This document shows positions 22,901 through 34,800 of a DNA stretch of 64,000 nucleotides, piece after piece. The translations under genes and the position numbers were made by a program. The DNA is from Acanthaster planci (lineage: Eukaryota > Echinodermata > Asteroidea > Valvatida > Acanthasteridae), in contig NW_019091418.1 of assembly GCF_001949145.1 (NCBI RefSeq), positions 316,282-380,281 of the forward strand, in the 5' to 3' direction. How positions within the stretch are numbered: the stretch's first letter is position 1; each line of letters starts with the position of its first letter. Under the pieces are notes generated by a model, which did not search any database, had not been told where the DNA came from, and saw only the letters and a list, made by a program, of their open reading frames with translations.

Positions 22901-23500
22901 CGATATTTCTTCCTTCGCTTAGTTTATGAAGAACGTAGGCTTAGTGTACACGTTGTACATGTATCACGTCGTCTGCGTGTAGACGTGCATAGCGTTTTAC
23001 CACAACTCTCGGCGTGTTATGTATGGTAGGCCGGCGAGTCAGGAACTAGACTTGGACAATTATTATTGTCTGGGCTTCGCTTCTGACCGAAAAGAGTCCC
23101 TACTTTGGTGCGATGTCTCTCAAAAAGAAGAAAAACAATCACATTCGGAACTGAAATCAAACCAATCAGAAACCGTGACATTAAATGCGAAACTGAAGTG
23201 GGAAGCCATCCATGGCAAAGCCCAGGTCAAGGAAATAACTCTGTGTCAGGTTTCCCGATCCCAGACCAAAATTATAAAAGCGGATCTGTTTGTTAAGCTG
23301 TTCCTTTCTCCACAAGTTTGTGACGTATCTACGCATTATTTACCTTGACCATTCATGTCATTGTTCTAAAACTTGTGCCTTTGTAATAACTAACGCTTCG
23401 TTGAATGATCCTTGTTCATTATGTCCAAGCTTCAATAAAAGAAGGAAAAGATTACTTGACACTCCGCATTCGAAATGTCAAAGTCATTTGCGTTTTATTG
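19965..23500 (+). other. Ets1/2: Ets1/2 3'UTR and downstream flank (end undefined)
   Basis: AT-rich sequence after the Ets1/2 stop. Candidate poly(A) signals AATAAA occur at 21470-21475 and near 23433, but the true cleavage site cannot be chosen. Also present are a short (TA)n run at about 20779-20795 and a perfect 16-bp palindrome GGTTTCCATGGAAACC at 21430-21445. No coding exon was recognised. Confidence 0.5.
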
Positions 23501-26247
23501 TGTTTGGGGAGGCTGCATTTTTTCCCACTAACTTTCTTATTCTGGACGTTTTTGGAAGGAGTAATGCGAATCTCCTGGTATCATCAGTAAAATAGAGTTA
23601 AACATTTGGAAAAACAGTGGAAAACCATGGCCGAATACAACTTTTTAAAAATTCTCAGATTTACAGGTCAAGATGACTGTCCCGCCTGCTTGCACAAAAA
23701 CCACAAATGTCTCACAAAAGATGTGTTTTAGGAAATTAAGAACAATGTCTCTGGTGTTTCTTCATGCCTCAAGAAATTCTTTCTCAAGAAATCATTGAAA
23801 TAGGCGAAAAAAACATGACCCTGATACACAGCGCTACACCGCACAAGTCATGAGAGCAAAAACGGTAGCCCCTGACACTTTGGACGTCTTTGAATCTTCC
23901 ATTCGGAAACGGCGTAATCATTTGTCACACGTTATAACTGCCAAAAATAGCCGCATGTCTGAGTCAGAAAGCCATTACAGCTTGCGCACTTGGCATGCAC
24001 GGGGCAGGACAAACTCAAGTGTCGCAAGATCTAACGTTTGAAGGGACAAAGGTATGGGAAACTTCAAATCTGATTTCTGTACATAAGACGAGTGAATTTC
24101 TTCACTGCCAGAATGTACAATACATGCAAGTACACTGGCGCAAACGGCGTGCCGTAATTTCATCTAAATTCCAATATGGAATTGTTTTTTAATTCATTAT
24201 CATTACAAACGGTACGAGCACATTCAAGCGCAATACGTGTACTTTTGAAGGCAGCTATGCCCTTTATGAAATACTTCCTAATTCAGATATTACTATAAGT
24301 AAGAAAATTTGCTGGAGGAGGACCTTGCAATGTCCGACTCCGGGAACTCGATTTTTATGGAGTCCTTGTGAAATACATCGTTTTGTGTCTAACACCCTCC
24401 CCCCAATTTACCTTTTAAGAGCATCTTTGTCTGGTGCCATTGCTGTTTTAGTTTGTTTGTTTTTTTCAGGCAATTTGGATATTCATGAGCACACATACCG
24501 GGAGAGTGTTTCCAAGTGATATCCTTTAATGTTAGATAAAATTTGACTTCAATTTCGTTCTCCTTCAGCTGTTTCATTTCTTCAATAATTCGAGTAGGCT
24601 CTTTAAATTCTTTTTTCAAGATGTATTTTTTTCTTTAAATTTCTTTCTTTAAATTCTATTACATACGTACCCTTTTTAATCAGGAAAGTTTGGGTTCCCA
24701 GTGAGTTGGGAAACCCCCCTCCCCTTAATGAACGTTGTCTTACTTGAATTAAGAAATACAAAGGAACGCCCGTATATGTCAAGCAAAACATGGGAAATAT
24801 TGAATGTTGACAAGATGCAATTTTCTTACCAAACATGGATGTAAAGCAATGTATTCATACATTATATTTGGAAGGGTCACACTGCATGCTCCGAAGTATA
24901 ATGTCGTGGGTCCTTTGAACACGGCAAAGTGGAATTAAGTATTGTGTGCGGTGTGTTAATATAGCGAACGAGAGGACCCATGCACATTGTTGAGCCTACA
25001 TCCTTCAAATTCAAGTCTTTTATGTACAAGGCAGTATGCCCTTGGAATTCCTGTGTTCTCTCACTATTCTGTTTATTAAGACGTTACTTCCCTTACCAGT
25101 ACATTGTGGGCTGCGTCCCAGTATAGCGCATTCAATGCAGCTCTCAAGAAATGTCACATCTCGTTAGCAGAAAATAGAAGTTTGGACCTAAAAATAGAAC
25201 CCAAGAAATTGACAGGATTTATGTGAAATTCGGGTCAGTTGCTCACTTAGAGAGACCTCCTGTTTGAGTGTAAGCGATGGAAGGCTTATGGCAATTTCCT
25301 GTTATCATGCCTGTCCACACTCTCAGCCCCTTGGGGTATATACTTCTTAGGTCCTCCCCCTCCCCTAATGGTAAGGAAAGGGTGAATGAGGGCGCACGAA
25401 AAAGAGAAGTTTGGCTGGGTCGTGGATCAAACACAAACGGCCTGCGGCGCACCAGCCACGCATAGCCTGGATTTGGGGTAAAACCTGGATACCATGGCCA
25501 CTAAATAAGCATTAAGACCGTCCCTGTTTTGCAGCGCAACTTCCCCAGGAAAAGAGGGGGCGTTGCTTACATACAACAAAAATAATGTTTTGAATGAAGA
25601 GCGCCCCTCTCTCTATTGAAACAGTATCTTGAGTCTCACCCTTTTTTCCGGGGGGGGGAGGCGGCGCAAGCAATCAGCAGCAGTAAATTGAGAAACTATC
25701 AAACAGTCTAATGGGTAAGTTCCGAGGTGGTTTCAAGCAAATCGGTGATTTTACCAAGGTAGCCCCGTCAGTTATCAAAGAACTGCTCTCCCTGGGGGCA
25801 CTGGATATCGGAGACTGAACATTTAGATACAAGGTAAACAGGTCCTCCGGTCATGGGAGGATGGGGGTTGTGGGGGTGCACGCCCCCTTTTGTCACCAAA
25901 AAATAAATAAAAAGAGAAGAAAAGGAGGGAGGAGATAAACAGAGGGAGGGACCCTTTCCCATGAAATGCGACAAAGGCGTAAAAAGCAACAGTTCTGCTT
26001 GTGGTTACCCGACCTTCCTATATTTTTACGGCCACAACGTTGACCCTAAGAGTTTTAGTTCAACCCCCCCCCTTTGGGAAAATCATGGATCCACCCCTGC
26101 CCAGGTCGGTTCCTTTGGATTTTCATTGGAAATGCATTTCTTTAAACATATAAAAGTTACGGTTTTCCTGACGAAATGGGTGTTAAGTGCTCTTGATGTC
26201 AAAAAGACGACAATCTTTCTATTGGGAAGGGGGCTCCAATTAATTGA

Positions 26248-26379
26248 CCTTTTAGAAGCATGGCGGACACAACAGGAGGGCGCTGTTTGAAGTGGGTAGA
26301 TTTGGAGCAAACACAAAAGAGTTTACCCAAACCAAATACATGTAGCGCCCCCTATTGTGTACGCCATGCTTCTTAAAGG
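26248..26379. repeat. Small foldback element (about 132 bp)
   Basis: The left arm CCTTTTAGAAGCATGGCG, followed by GACACAACAGGAGGGCGCT, is the near-perfect reverse complement of the right arm AGCGCCCCCTATTGTGTACG and CCATGCTTCTTAAAGG. Roughly 34 bp of each arm can pair around a central stretch of about 60 bp. It has no coding capacity. Confidence 0.75.
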
Positions 26380-26445
26380 CTAACCGTTAACCGCAAACGT
26401 GATCATTGAAAGTGAGTAAACTTTGCTCACTCTTCTATTCCCCTT

Positions 26446-26620
26446 GAGCAGAAGCACCCCTTTATCGGTTGGAAAGAACCATGTTGATGGGGAGTGTTTA
26501 GTTTGTTGGTAGCGATGCGACTGCAACGCTCGCGTTTTATTGTTGTTCGTAAGCCGGCAATGTGCAGTCACCACCAAAGGAGCCTCCGTTGCTAGGAAAA
26601 TTGAGCTCAAGGCCCATTGA
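26446..26620 (+). repeat. Dispersed repeat family A, copy 1
   Basis: Shares blocks in the same order with 51616-51815 and 54294-54480: GAGCAGAAGCACCCC, a TTGG..GAGCC/GAACC block, GTTCGT..AGCCGGCA and ACCAAAGGAGCC. Similarity is moderate and gapped. Possibly a SINE or a non-autonomous DNA element; no tRNA-like head was identified. Confidence 0.5.
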
Positions 26621-27186
26621 AATAACAATGAAAAAACAAATCATCAAACCAAATAAAGTCTTTGAATGCAAGGAAATCCAGAGATACGGGATTAATCTCG
26701 GGCAGAAATAGTTGTTGTAGTAAGGTTTCTTCCTTTGATGACATAAACATTTGCTCATAAATAATTATACCAATTTGCATTAGCAAAATAAATATAAGGT
26801 ACCATATTACCCTAAAAATGACATGACACAGAATACATCAACAGTCAATAAACAACCTCAAAAATAAGTCGAATAGGTTTCAAACACCGATGAAAAAGAC
26901 CAAGGTGCAGGGTAAAAAAAACTGTGCGCCTGAGAAAATAACACAACACGGCCCCTTTAAACTTTAAAGCATGGCGGACTCAGAGCGACTTTGTTGTGAT
27001 AATCCTCTCGGGGGCCCACAGATAAAACATCGCATGTCTGACACAGGAAAGTGCGGTGTTGATGGTGCGTGGGCGGGCATGAGTGATGGGGTTGCAAAGG
27101 GAACAAGAAGTAGCCAACTGACAGCTGACGATCGTGCACACAAGTCATGTATTTAAATACACTTGACGCGCAGCATTGACCACCTA

Positions 27187-27929
27187 TACGGTGGACCTGA
27201 AGGGACAATTTTTGAGCGACGTCGTAAATTCATTCATGAATTGTAGCGAATATATTTGAGACGTCATGAAATTACTCACGACCATCCGCAAATAATTTTT
27301 GCGAAGTCTTGAATATTTGTGCGACCTTGTGAATATTTTTCACGTCTAGTAGTGAATATTTTTTTGCGCGTGTGACGCCCTGAATATTTTTTTTCACCAC
27401 CAGTCGCAAATATTTGCGACGCCGCAAATAATGTCTCACGACTAGTCAAGAATAGATTTACTAGTCGCAAACTCGATAGCGAATATTTTCCTAGTGACTT
27501 GAAGGGTACGATAATTTGCCCGACTAGGTCTGTTGTCCGGTGTGTCTCCGTGTATTTCCAATGTGGTGAAGATGACCTAGCTCTCGGAAATAGCTGGAAC
27601 AAGCCACGTGGAAAGCAAACCTTGTTTTGCTGAGCCACGTCGTTCCCAATGCCCTTGTCTTTTTTCTCAATGCACATCTTAACTGTTCACTTGGCATAGC
27701 ACGTGGACAGCCATGCAATATTACAATTGCATGGTTACTGCACCGCAATACACGCAGAATGCTCAAGGTCAGGCAGGCGCTTATTGTCATGTACTTGCTG
27801 TTTGTTATTAGTGCAGGCACCCTTTAAGCTAGTGGAAGAATATTCGCGACTAGTGGTGAAAAACATGTACGACATCACGAAAATATTCACGACCAGTCGT
27901 GCATTTCATGTCCCTTCCGGGCCACCGTA
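27187..27929. mobile_element. 743-bp DNA transposon-like element with TIRs and imperfect 8-bp TSD
   Basis: The left terminus TACGGTGGACCTGAAGGGAC (27187-27206) matches the reverse complement of the right terminus (27910-27929) at 18 of 20 positions. Flanks are ACCACCTA (27179-27186) and ACCACCCA (27930-27937), a 7/8 direct repeat that would be an 8-bp target-site duplication. Inside, from 27230 to 27500 and from 27835 to 27905, GAATATTT alternates with CGCGAC/GTCGTGA/CTAGTCGC blocks, a dense subterminal repeat. No transposase is present. An 8-bp duplication is known for hAT, P and related superfamilies; I do not assign one. Confidence 0.8.
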
Positions 27930-30589
27930 ACCACCCACACAGGAGTAATTTCGATCTGTGTGATAAGGGCATGCAAAGCCCTCGGTTCTAGTGGTTATCG
28001 GGAGAACGTGGGAGTTTCAGTAGTATTTACGTATAAAAAAATATCCTTGTCCTTACTCTTCCGTGATATATCAAGAATATACGGATTAAATCACGCGTAC
28101 ATAAAGCATGTCAGCTAATGGTGTAATCTTTGTACTGCCACGTGCAATTGGATTTATCTGACTTGATAACATTATTTGTCACGACTCGAGGAGCAACGCT
28201 GACAAGAGGCTACCCCCCCCCACAGGCTCCCATGTCATACAGGCGCCAGAACGAAAGGGACGTCAGTGTGTCCTGCAGAAGCGTGACACGAATCGTTTTA
28301 AAGTTGGTCATGGCAAATTACTGATTTTTCCTACACAGTGAGCGTGTGGTCAGTGTGGGGGAAGTTACTTAGCGAATTTTACGTCATTTTTGTGAGGAAA
28401 TAAAGAGAACATGGCCACCTTTCTTAGTTTCCATTAGAAAAAAAAGTGTCCACGGTGATGACAATAAACCCCTTCCTTGCATTGGATGCCGCTGCTTTCC
28501 CTCCGGCCACGGCCAGATGGAAGTTACCTGATGACAGCATGCATTCATTGTTCTGCTCGTGGATTAATAACAGTCCTCAGTCCTCCAACAGGTGAAGGAT
28601 TGAGGAGGGTTAGGGTTAGCAAAGGGGATTCTGCGGATGCGAGCCCATCATATGCAGCAAGGTATGAGACGGAGAGAACCCCCCTGCTTTGTGTTGTTCA
28701 TTGTCTCGCAGGAATCTGGGGAATTCCTTTCAGACATCTTGGGGGGGATGTGTTAAGCAACAATAGTCTGGAATGTGTATAGGGATTGGACATGTTGGGG
28801 GGTACCCCTTGGTCTCATTTCTTGCTGGGTATAGAGCCCATTCCTTTAAAAGTCGATGTCGCGTGCCATTCGTGCGGAGTCGGTATTACCTGAAGAACCA
28901 TGGCTTCGATGACAGATGGGATGGTGCTTTTAGTGAATCGCTTCAGTTGGGGACTACAATGCGGTTTATTAAAGGGTTGTCACACAGTTCGAGAACCTTC
29001 AGCTGTCCTTTAACCTATACTGCGCTGGAATCGTCATTTGATGTTGTTTTGACCAATGACACCGATCAATGTTTCGGCATGCGTCTTGACACGTGCGCAC
29101 AAAGTCCATTTAAATTAGCTTGTGATCCAGCAACCACAAGGCTTTGTTAATATGTTGACGCCTACAATTCATTTACACAGTTCTTTCTTGAGCACTCATT
29201 TTGCCGTCTGAGATTTTAATGTTCATAAGGCGAAACATTATCTCTGACGCTTTCTTTGTGCAAGTTTATATTTCGTATGCTTTTTTATCTTTCCGGTAGA
29301 TTTAGAAAAGTGAACTTTCCCCCAAAAGTTTTTTAAAAATTGTTCATGCTTTTCGGGAAAACAGAAGGCGCTATAACTGTCGTAATCGGAAAATTTGTAC
29401 AATTGTGAAACCCCTCTTTTCTCACTAAAACATTCAGGAGAAAGAATTAATTGATCGTTGGCTTATTACCACCAAGCTTAGGCCACTGAAGACACTTTAA
29501 AAGAGCAAAACAAAACTTGAAAATAGTTTACTCGACACAAACGTGCATTATGCCTTCCTTACTGTCCTCTAACGGGCGACCCTGGTAAAATATGGTGTAC
29601 AGCGCATGATCACTGGATGAGAACCGCGCGTTTTATTATTGTGTTACACTGCCGGCGATAACGGCTATTTTTTGTTGTTGAAAGATTCGTCCGGTGCATG
29701 GGCATCGAGCGCTAAAGCAACGGTATTTCCCCTTCTAATGCCCATGAACTCAGGGAAATTCAAACAGGTGATTTGAAAGGTAAGGCTCCGTGAAGGCAGA
29801 AGGTGTTCCTTGTCTATACTTCGAAAGGAAGGAAAGTAAGGTTACCGCCATTACCTTGTTACCAAAGTGGCAGGAACTCCTCCTTGCTCTGAAAATGCCA
29901 GATTGTGTTTTTTTAGCACATTTTTTTTTAACTTAGATGATTTATTTCAGGTTTCGTGTCTTGATGTTTTTCATAGCAATCTGGAAGAGGCCTTTTGTAC
30001 CTTTGTAAAATTGTACTTTTTCCATGGGACTCATGGATCTGACTAGTAGTACCTTTTCAGCACAGCTGATTGGGATATCTATGAGGCAAGTGAAATTTAT
30101 TTCATTCATTCAATTGATCAAATGGGGGTTATTATGAAACAGATGGAAGCCAAAGCTGAGCATCTTTTCCACAGCCATTCTGCACTAGTAATGATGATTC
30201 AAACGAGAGCGACTCAGCGTTTTCTTGCAAGGGTCAGGTGGCTCTAGTTCCCACTAGTTAAAATGAAAGACTAGTGTTCTATAAAAAAAATGGTCCTAAG
30301 TACCCGATAAAGTTGAGGGTTGCCACTTGAAAAATGGCCGCAAGCAGACTTTGGGAAAATCACTTTTTCGGAGGGTAATTTTGTTTTGTGGGAATAACTC
30401 AAAATGTAACCGGTTAACCCACACAAAATTGAGAAGAAATTGAAAGTTTAGGAACCATACAATAATTTAATGTGTGTTAGATACCTCAGGGATGTTGGTA
30501 CGTATGTTATGATTGGGCCATGCACATGTATAATAAATTCTGGACTTGCAATGCCCTTAATCAGCTTATAGAGATCATTGAATCCACTC

Positions 30590-30708
30590 GCGGTCATTTT
30601 ACCGAGCCGAATACAAAGCTTTCCTGGCAATGCCCACCTTTGTTCTTGCTGACGTCAATGGAGGGGGCCCAAACCACGCATTTGTATTCGGCTCGGTAAA
30701 ATGGCCGC
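30590..30708. repeat. Near-perfect 28-bp inverted repeat (hairpin/MITE)
   Basis: The left arm (30590-30617) contains TTTTACCGAGCCGAATACAA and the right arm (30681-30708) its complement, 27 of 28 pairs by eye. The 63-nt spacer includes the CRE-like palindrome TGACGTCA near 30650. The high arm identity suggests a recent small foldback element. Confidence 0.8.
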
Positions 30709-31529
30709 TGGTTTGCTTCTTCATACGAAGGCGTTGCAAGTCCAGGCTTTTTATATACGTCCATGTATTGGGCCCTGAACAATGTTGATTTTACAGAGTT
30801 TTCAATGGCTTTTGAATTAGTGGACTACACCCTCAAGAGTCCTCAGGGAATCTTTGGGCAGGGAACCAGACTACTTAGAACAGAGTCGCACTGGAGTAAC
30901 GTAAGAGGGCGTCCTATCAGAGTACTGGTATTAGTCACAAGCATGTCTGTGGTATAGGTACCGGTGCGGTCTGCTGTAGACTTGAGTCAAGTCGGACTTA
31001 CATGTACATCTACATTGCTCTTCCCCACCCCTTCACTTCTGCCTGTACTGTATGCATCATACATGTACTGTACATGTTCATGCATGTGTACATGGTCGTC
31101 GCACTTAGCCGGTCCGACTCGTATAGCCCTTATAATACGCCCTCATTGATAGCCCTGTGGTCGAGCTCGGGCGGCTCATTCTTGACATGGGTTTCTTGTT
31201 CCAGCGCTCAAACGGCGGAACACGACTCAGGAACACTGTTCTCGGAACAGGATCACACACCATCTCCTCGTCAGGGTTTGACAGGAACACACGGAAAAAC
31301 ATGTAAGATTTTGATTTTTGAACAGCAGCAAAAAGTAGAGAGATGGCCTCCAAAGCCAGAGACACTGGGAAGTTTGGCAAAATTAACATTAAGTATTTTC
31401 CATAACACAGAATTCAATGTTCCTGTACAAATAGAAAAAAAAAATCAGCCCGTCCAAACATCAACTCTCGAATTAAAGCTCATGGACGCCGCCATGTTGC
31501 ATGTTGCTTGCCACTACTAACTACCAGCA

Positions 31530-31720
31530 ATAACCGGTTGTTCCCGGCGTCCGGACGCGTCCGAGCGGCCGACCCACGAGCAATAAATCGAGTTGTTCGT
31601 GAACGTACGAGAACAAGCCGCCCGAACACCAGGATGTTTGAACTGAACTCATAGTAATAAGTGGACACAAGAGGGCGCGAAGTAACGGCGGGCGGTCTCG
31701 ATATATATGTATCCAAAAAG
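31530..31720. promoter_or_regulatory. CpG-rich candidate NIT2 promoter region
   Basis: GC- and CpG-rich DNA (GGCGTCCGGACGCGTCCGAG near 31544, GAGGGCGCGAAGTAACGGCG near 31670) in an otherwise AT-rich setting, just before the NIT2 initiator ATG at 31862. Position and composition fit a housekeeping promoter. No TATA box is needed or claimed. Confidence 0.4.
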
Positions 31721-31861
31721 CAGAAACGAAAACATCACGCAGAGAGATGCCGACTTGAGTCAAGTCTAGTTCTCGTGAGATTGCCTGAAACTCTGCAGCC
31801 CGAAAGAGAAATTGAACGGATCTTGATGTGGCGAGTTATTCATCGTATTTAAAGCTTGAAG

Positions 31862-31874
31862 ATGGCAACAAACG
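31862..31874 (+). CDS. NIT2: NIT2 exon 1 (13 nt coding)
   Basis: ATG GCA ACA AAC G, then donor GTAAGC at 31875. It joins GT TTC AGG of exon 2 to give MATNGFR. A very short coding first exon; its choice rests on the good start context (GAAGATGG), strong donor and exact phase fit. An unrelated ATG at 33484 would put stop codons or extra sequence before FRLAL. Confidence 0.8.
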
Positions 31875-34800
31875 GTAAGCAGTGTTCATGTTGTATGGAT
31901 TGGAATGTCAACGTCAGAATATTACACTTAGACCGGCAACCTTACATGTACCGTGGAGGAAGGAGGGGCCAGTCCTGCCACATTGCCAGTTCCTTTTGCG
32001 GCAAGGGACCAGCCATGCATGGGGACTGCCATGATGAGCCATCGCCTAGCACAGGTTGGACGTGTTGTCTTCATTTCATTACGACTGACGTAGTACGGTC
32101 AGGGAGTCCACCTGGGCTAGCCATCGCCTAGCCTATCGGTATATGTAGGCGTCTTCGGCTCCATCGTACATGATGATGATGATGTAGGCCTAAACTTTAG
32201 GCTTAAGTATGTTTATTTAATTTTGAATACTATAACTTAGGCCTAGACCCTAAAGACTAGCCCCGCGCCCCACAAATGACTTCCGAAGCAAGAAGCGCAG
32301 CTTTGTCATGTTTGTTTTTCAAAATGGCGCCGCCCATGGTCAGCATAGAAATATCATCAGAGGCCCGGTTTTCAAGGCGCCCTACATCGAGAAATACACA
32401 GTTTGCAAAAGCTTTAGGGTGCTTATCAAAGTCTAAACTCTAAGGAATATTCCGGTGTACTATTGGGCGTCAAGTGATATCTAAGGATGGAACTCGTTCC
32501 GTAAAATGCATGTAGGCCTACCAGTATGTAAGCTATGCAGATCTGCTTCTTGTATAAACATGACGAATATCGTGTCCAGAAAAATTCGAGAAGAGGAACT
32601 TCGGCAAAAGTCCCGCACTTGAGTTTGACATGTTCAGACGACTTGTCAAAAAAATCATGGGAGCCCCCAAAAAGTTTTCAAGGAAAAACGTAAGTAAATG
32701 TCTCTCATTAACTGTGATTCCTTTGATTTTTTTTCAAATTTCATGCTGCTCCCACTCCATGAGAGGATTTCTGAAGGGTTACGAAGGTCTAACCCAGAGG
32801 CTCTAAAGCACTGCCTTTTGAGAACTGTATTAGTTTGCACTGTTTATCTTGCGTCAACAAGCTTGAGGGGCTAGTGGTTCAATCCTTTGTTGACCCTAAT
32901 CCTTATCTTTTTGAGTAAATTATAGCCCGTGGTCATCTTCAAGATATAGATGTACATGTATGAGTTTTAATTGTAATGAAACTGACTTAGATCAAGTTTT
33001 GCATTTTGTATTGCCACTCCGTAATTTACAAATTGCAAAAAAAGACCACAGCCAAACCCAGAGATGGGTTTAGCACAGTTTCCTGCTTTGATGCTTGAAA
33101 GCAGTGGCAGGCAAAGCCCAGGGTGTTGCTGTTTGATAACAGATTACCAGTAATTGTTAGATGAAGGGTTCAAAAAGATAAGAAGCTGAGAAAGGTTTGA
33201 AATGTAAACAACAAAAAGGCAGTGGAAATCTGGCCTCCCTGTCCAGTGGAGCATTTCCCTCTTGCATTGATTGTCTTTTCACATCAAAATGAAGTTGAAT
33301 GTACTTGTACCGGTATATTATATGTATTTTTCCTAGTTTCAGATCGCATATTGTATGCAAGTACAGTATGTGCATGTATAAACCGCAAATTCACCTCTAG
33401 AGGAAAGAAGTGTTTTCTAAGGGAATACCTAAATATTTTCATTGCTAAATTTGACATTAGGACATTTTTTTTTTGGCTTACAGATGGCTAACAAGTGTTG
33501 GACAAAATGCTGGCGTCAGTATGGAATTCTTTTCCTCATCTACATGCGTAACATGTTTGGACATACTTGGTTTGTCAATAATGCAGGTTTCAGGTTAGCT
33601 TTGGTACAGATGGCTGTTTCTGCCAATAAGAAAGACAACATCACCAAGGCAGTCCGACTCATCAGAGAAGCAGCCAGTGCTGGGGCTAAACTTGTGGCAT
33701 TGCCTGTAAGAAGATCATGGTGTACATGTAGTTAGCGTGTTTGGTGGTTTAAAGGCAGAGAAAAACTATTCTCAATTAGTACCAATGACTGGTACGCTGA
33801 TTGCTCGTAACCTTTCACCCACTTTGATCCATGTACTGTTCTTCACATGTATGCATGTTGGGCATTTTTAAAATTATGGCTTCATCTCAGCTTGTGGCTT
33901 TGGTTCAGTAAGTCTGCGTGTACCGACGACGTCACACTTTGTTTCCTATGGAGAAAGTGGGCGCCTACAGTCCTCTGAGTACCAAAGGAGAGCCCACGGG
34001 TAAACAGAGTGGCATCACCAGTGTTTGTAGTGTCTATCTTAGGCACTTCCCCTAAATGCTAACCCCCTTCAGGTACTGTACATGTATCCTCTAGTCACCC
34101 TGTTGAACCTGACAGCGTCCAGTGACTAGAAAAAAAGACCTTGTGTTCACTGCTCACGTCAACAATATCAACGGAAGGAGCCCACTGGTAGATCTGTACT
34201 GTTGGGCCCATAGTTAGGGTTAATGTATGTTACATGTACGCCCATACATGTACTTTGTACTCGTTGTGCCTCAATGAATGAACAATAATTTGGTTGTAAA
34301 TTCAGACTAGGAGCTAGAGACTTGTACGTGTAAATAGTGGCTTGTAGCTGGAAACAAAGGAAAAATCAGGGGCTACGTGTAATTTCGTTAAGCCATCAAT
34401 CATGAAGTCTGGAGGCTGATATCCATGTACACACCATATGTACTGGTGTGTACATGGATCAATCAGTCAGTATGTCGTGTGCAGATGTTGCAACTTTTCA
34501 ATCTGACCACACATCTCCTTTGGTTGCTGCGTTCATGTCAGTATTTCCCTACTCCCACGCCCCACTCCTCTAGGAGTGCTTCAACTGTCCCTACGGCACC
34601 TCTTACTTTGCCGACTACTCGGAGAAGGTGCCTGGCCCATCCACAGAGGCCCTGTCCAAGGCCGCCGCTGAGAACAAGGTCTTCCTGATTGGGGGTGAGT
34701 CCTGAAATCTTCCTGTGTAGGGGTGTGAGGATGTCAAGAAGGCCATGTCGGCAAGGCCAGATTAGCCATAAGACAGAGTAGGCACTGCACTGATTGCCTA

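Larger units (their letters stand above)
23501..27178. other. Intergenic, repeat-rich, no gene recognised
   Basis: Contains decayed repeat fragments: a C-rich piece at 25640-25665, a CACGCCCCCTTTTGTCACC piece near 25880 and TGGATCCACCCCTGCC near 26087, all of a type usual for interspersed repeats. A foldback lies at 26248-26379 and one copy of a three-copy family at 26446-26620. A small open frame beginning ATGGCGGACTCAGAG at 26971 has no recognisable homology. Confidence 0.5.
27938..31861. other. Intergenic region upstream of NIT2
   Basis: No gene recognised. It holds the hairpin at 30590-30708. A relatively CpG-rich patch lies at about 31530-31720 (CGGCGTCCGGACGCGTCCGA near 31544), 150-330 bp before the NIT2 start codon, a plausible promoter. 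On the minus strand ATGGCGGCGTCCATGAGC (near 31500) resembles a divergent first-exon start but leads to a stop after 16 codons without a clear donor. Confidence 0.5.

Noticed and set aside
26971-27156. Small plus-strand frame starting ATGGCGGACTCAGAG
   Set aside because: No homology recognised, no donor chosen, and its start lies in a phrase shared with a nearby foldback element.
28603-28616. Telomere-like GGGTTAGGGTTAG
   Set aside because: Only two units; no array.
31480-31510. Minus-strand ATGGCGGCGTCCATGAGC as a divergent gene start
   Set aside because: The frame stops after 16 codons and no convincing donor precedes the stop.
31002-31520. 172-codon open frame upstream of NIT2
   Set aside because: Starts in TACATGTA simple sequence (MYIYIALPHP), has no recognisable domain and no splice logic; composition looks non-coding.
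32872-32885. tRNA gene suggested by GGTTCAATCC
   Set aside because: No cloverleaf, acceptor stem or A box around it; it belongs to dispersed repeat family B.
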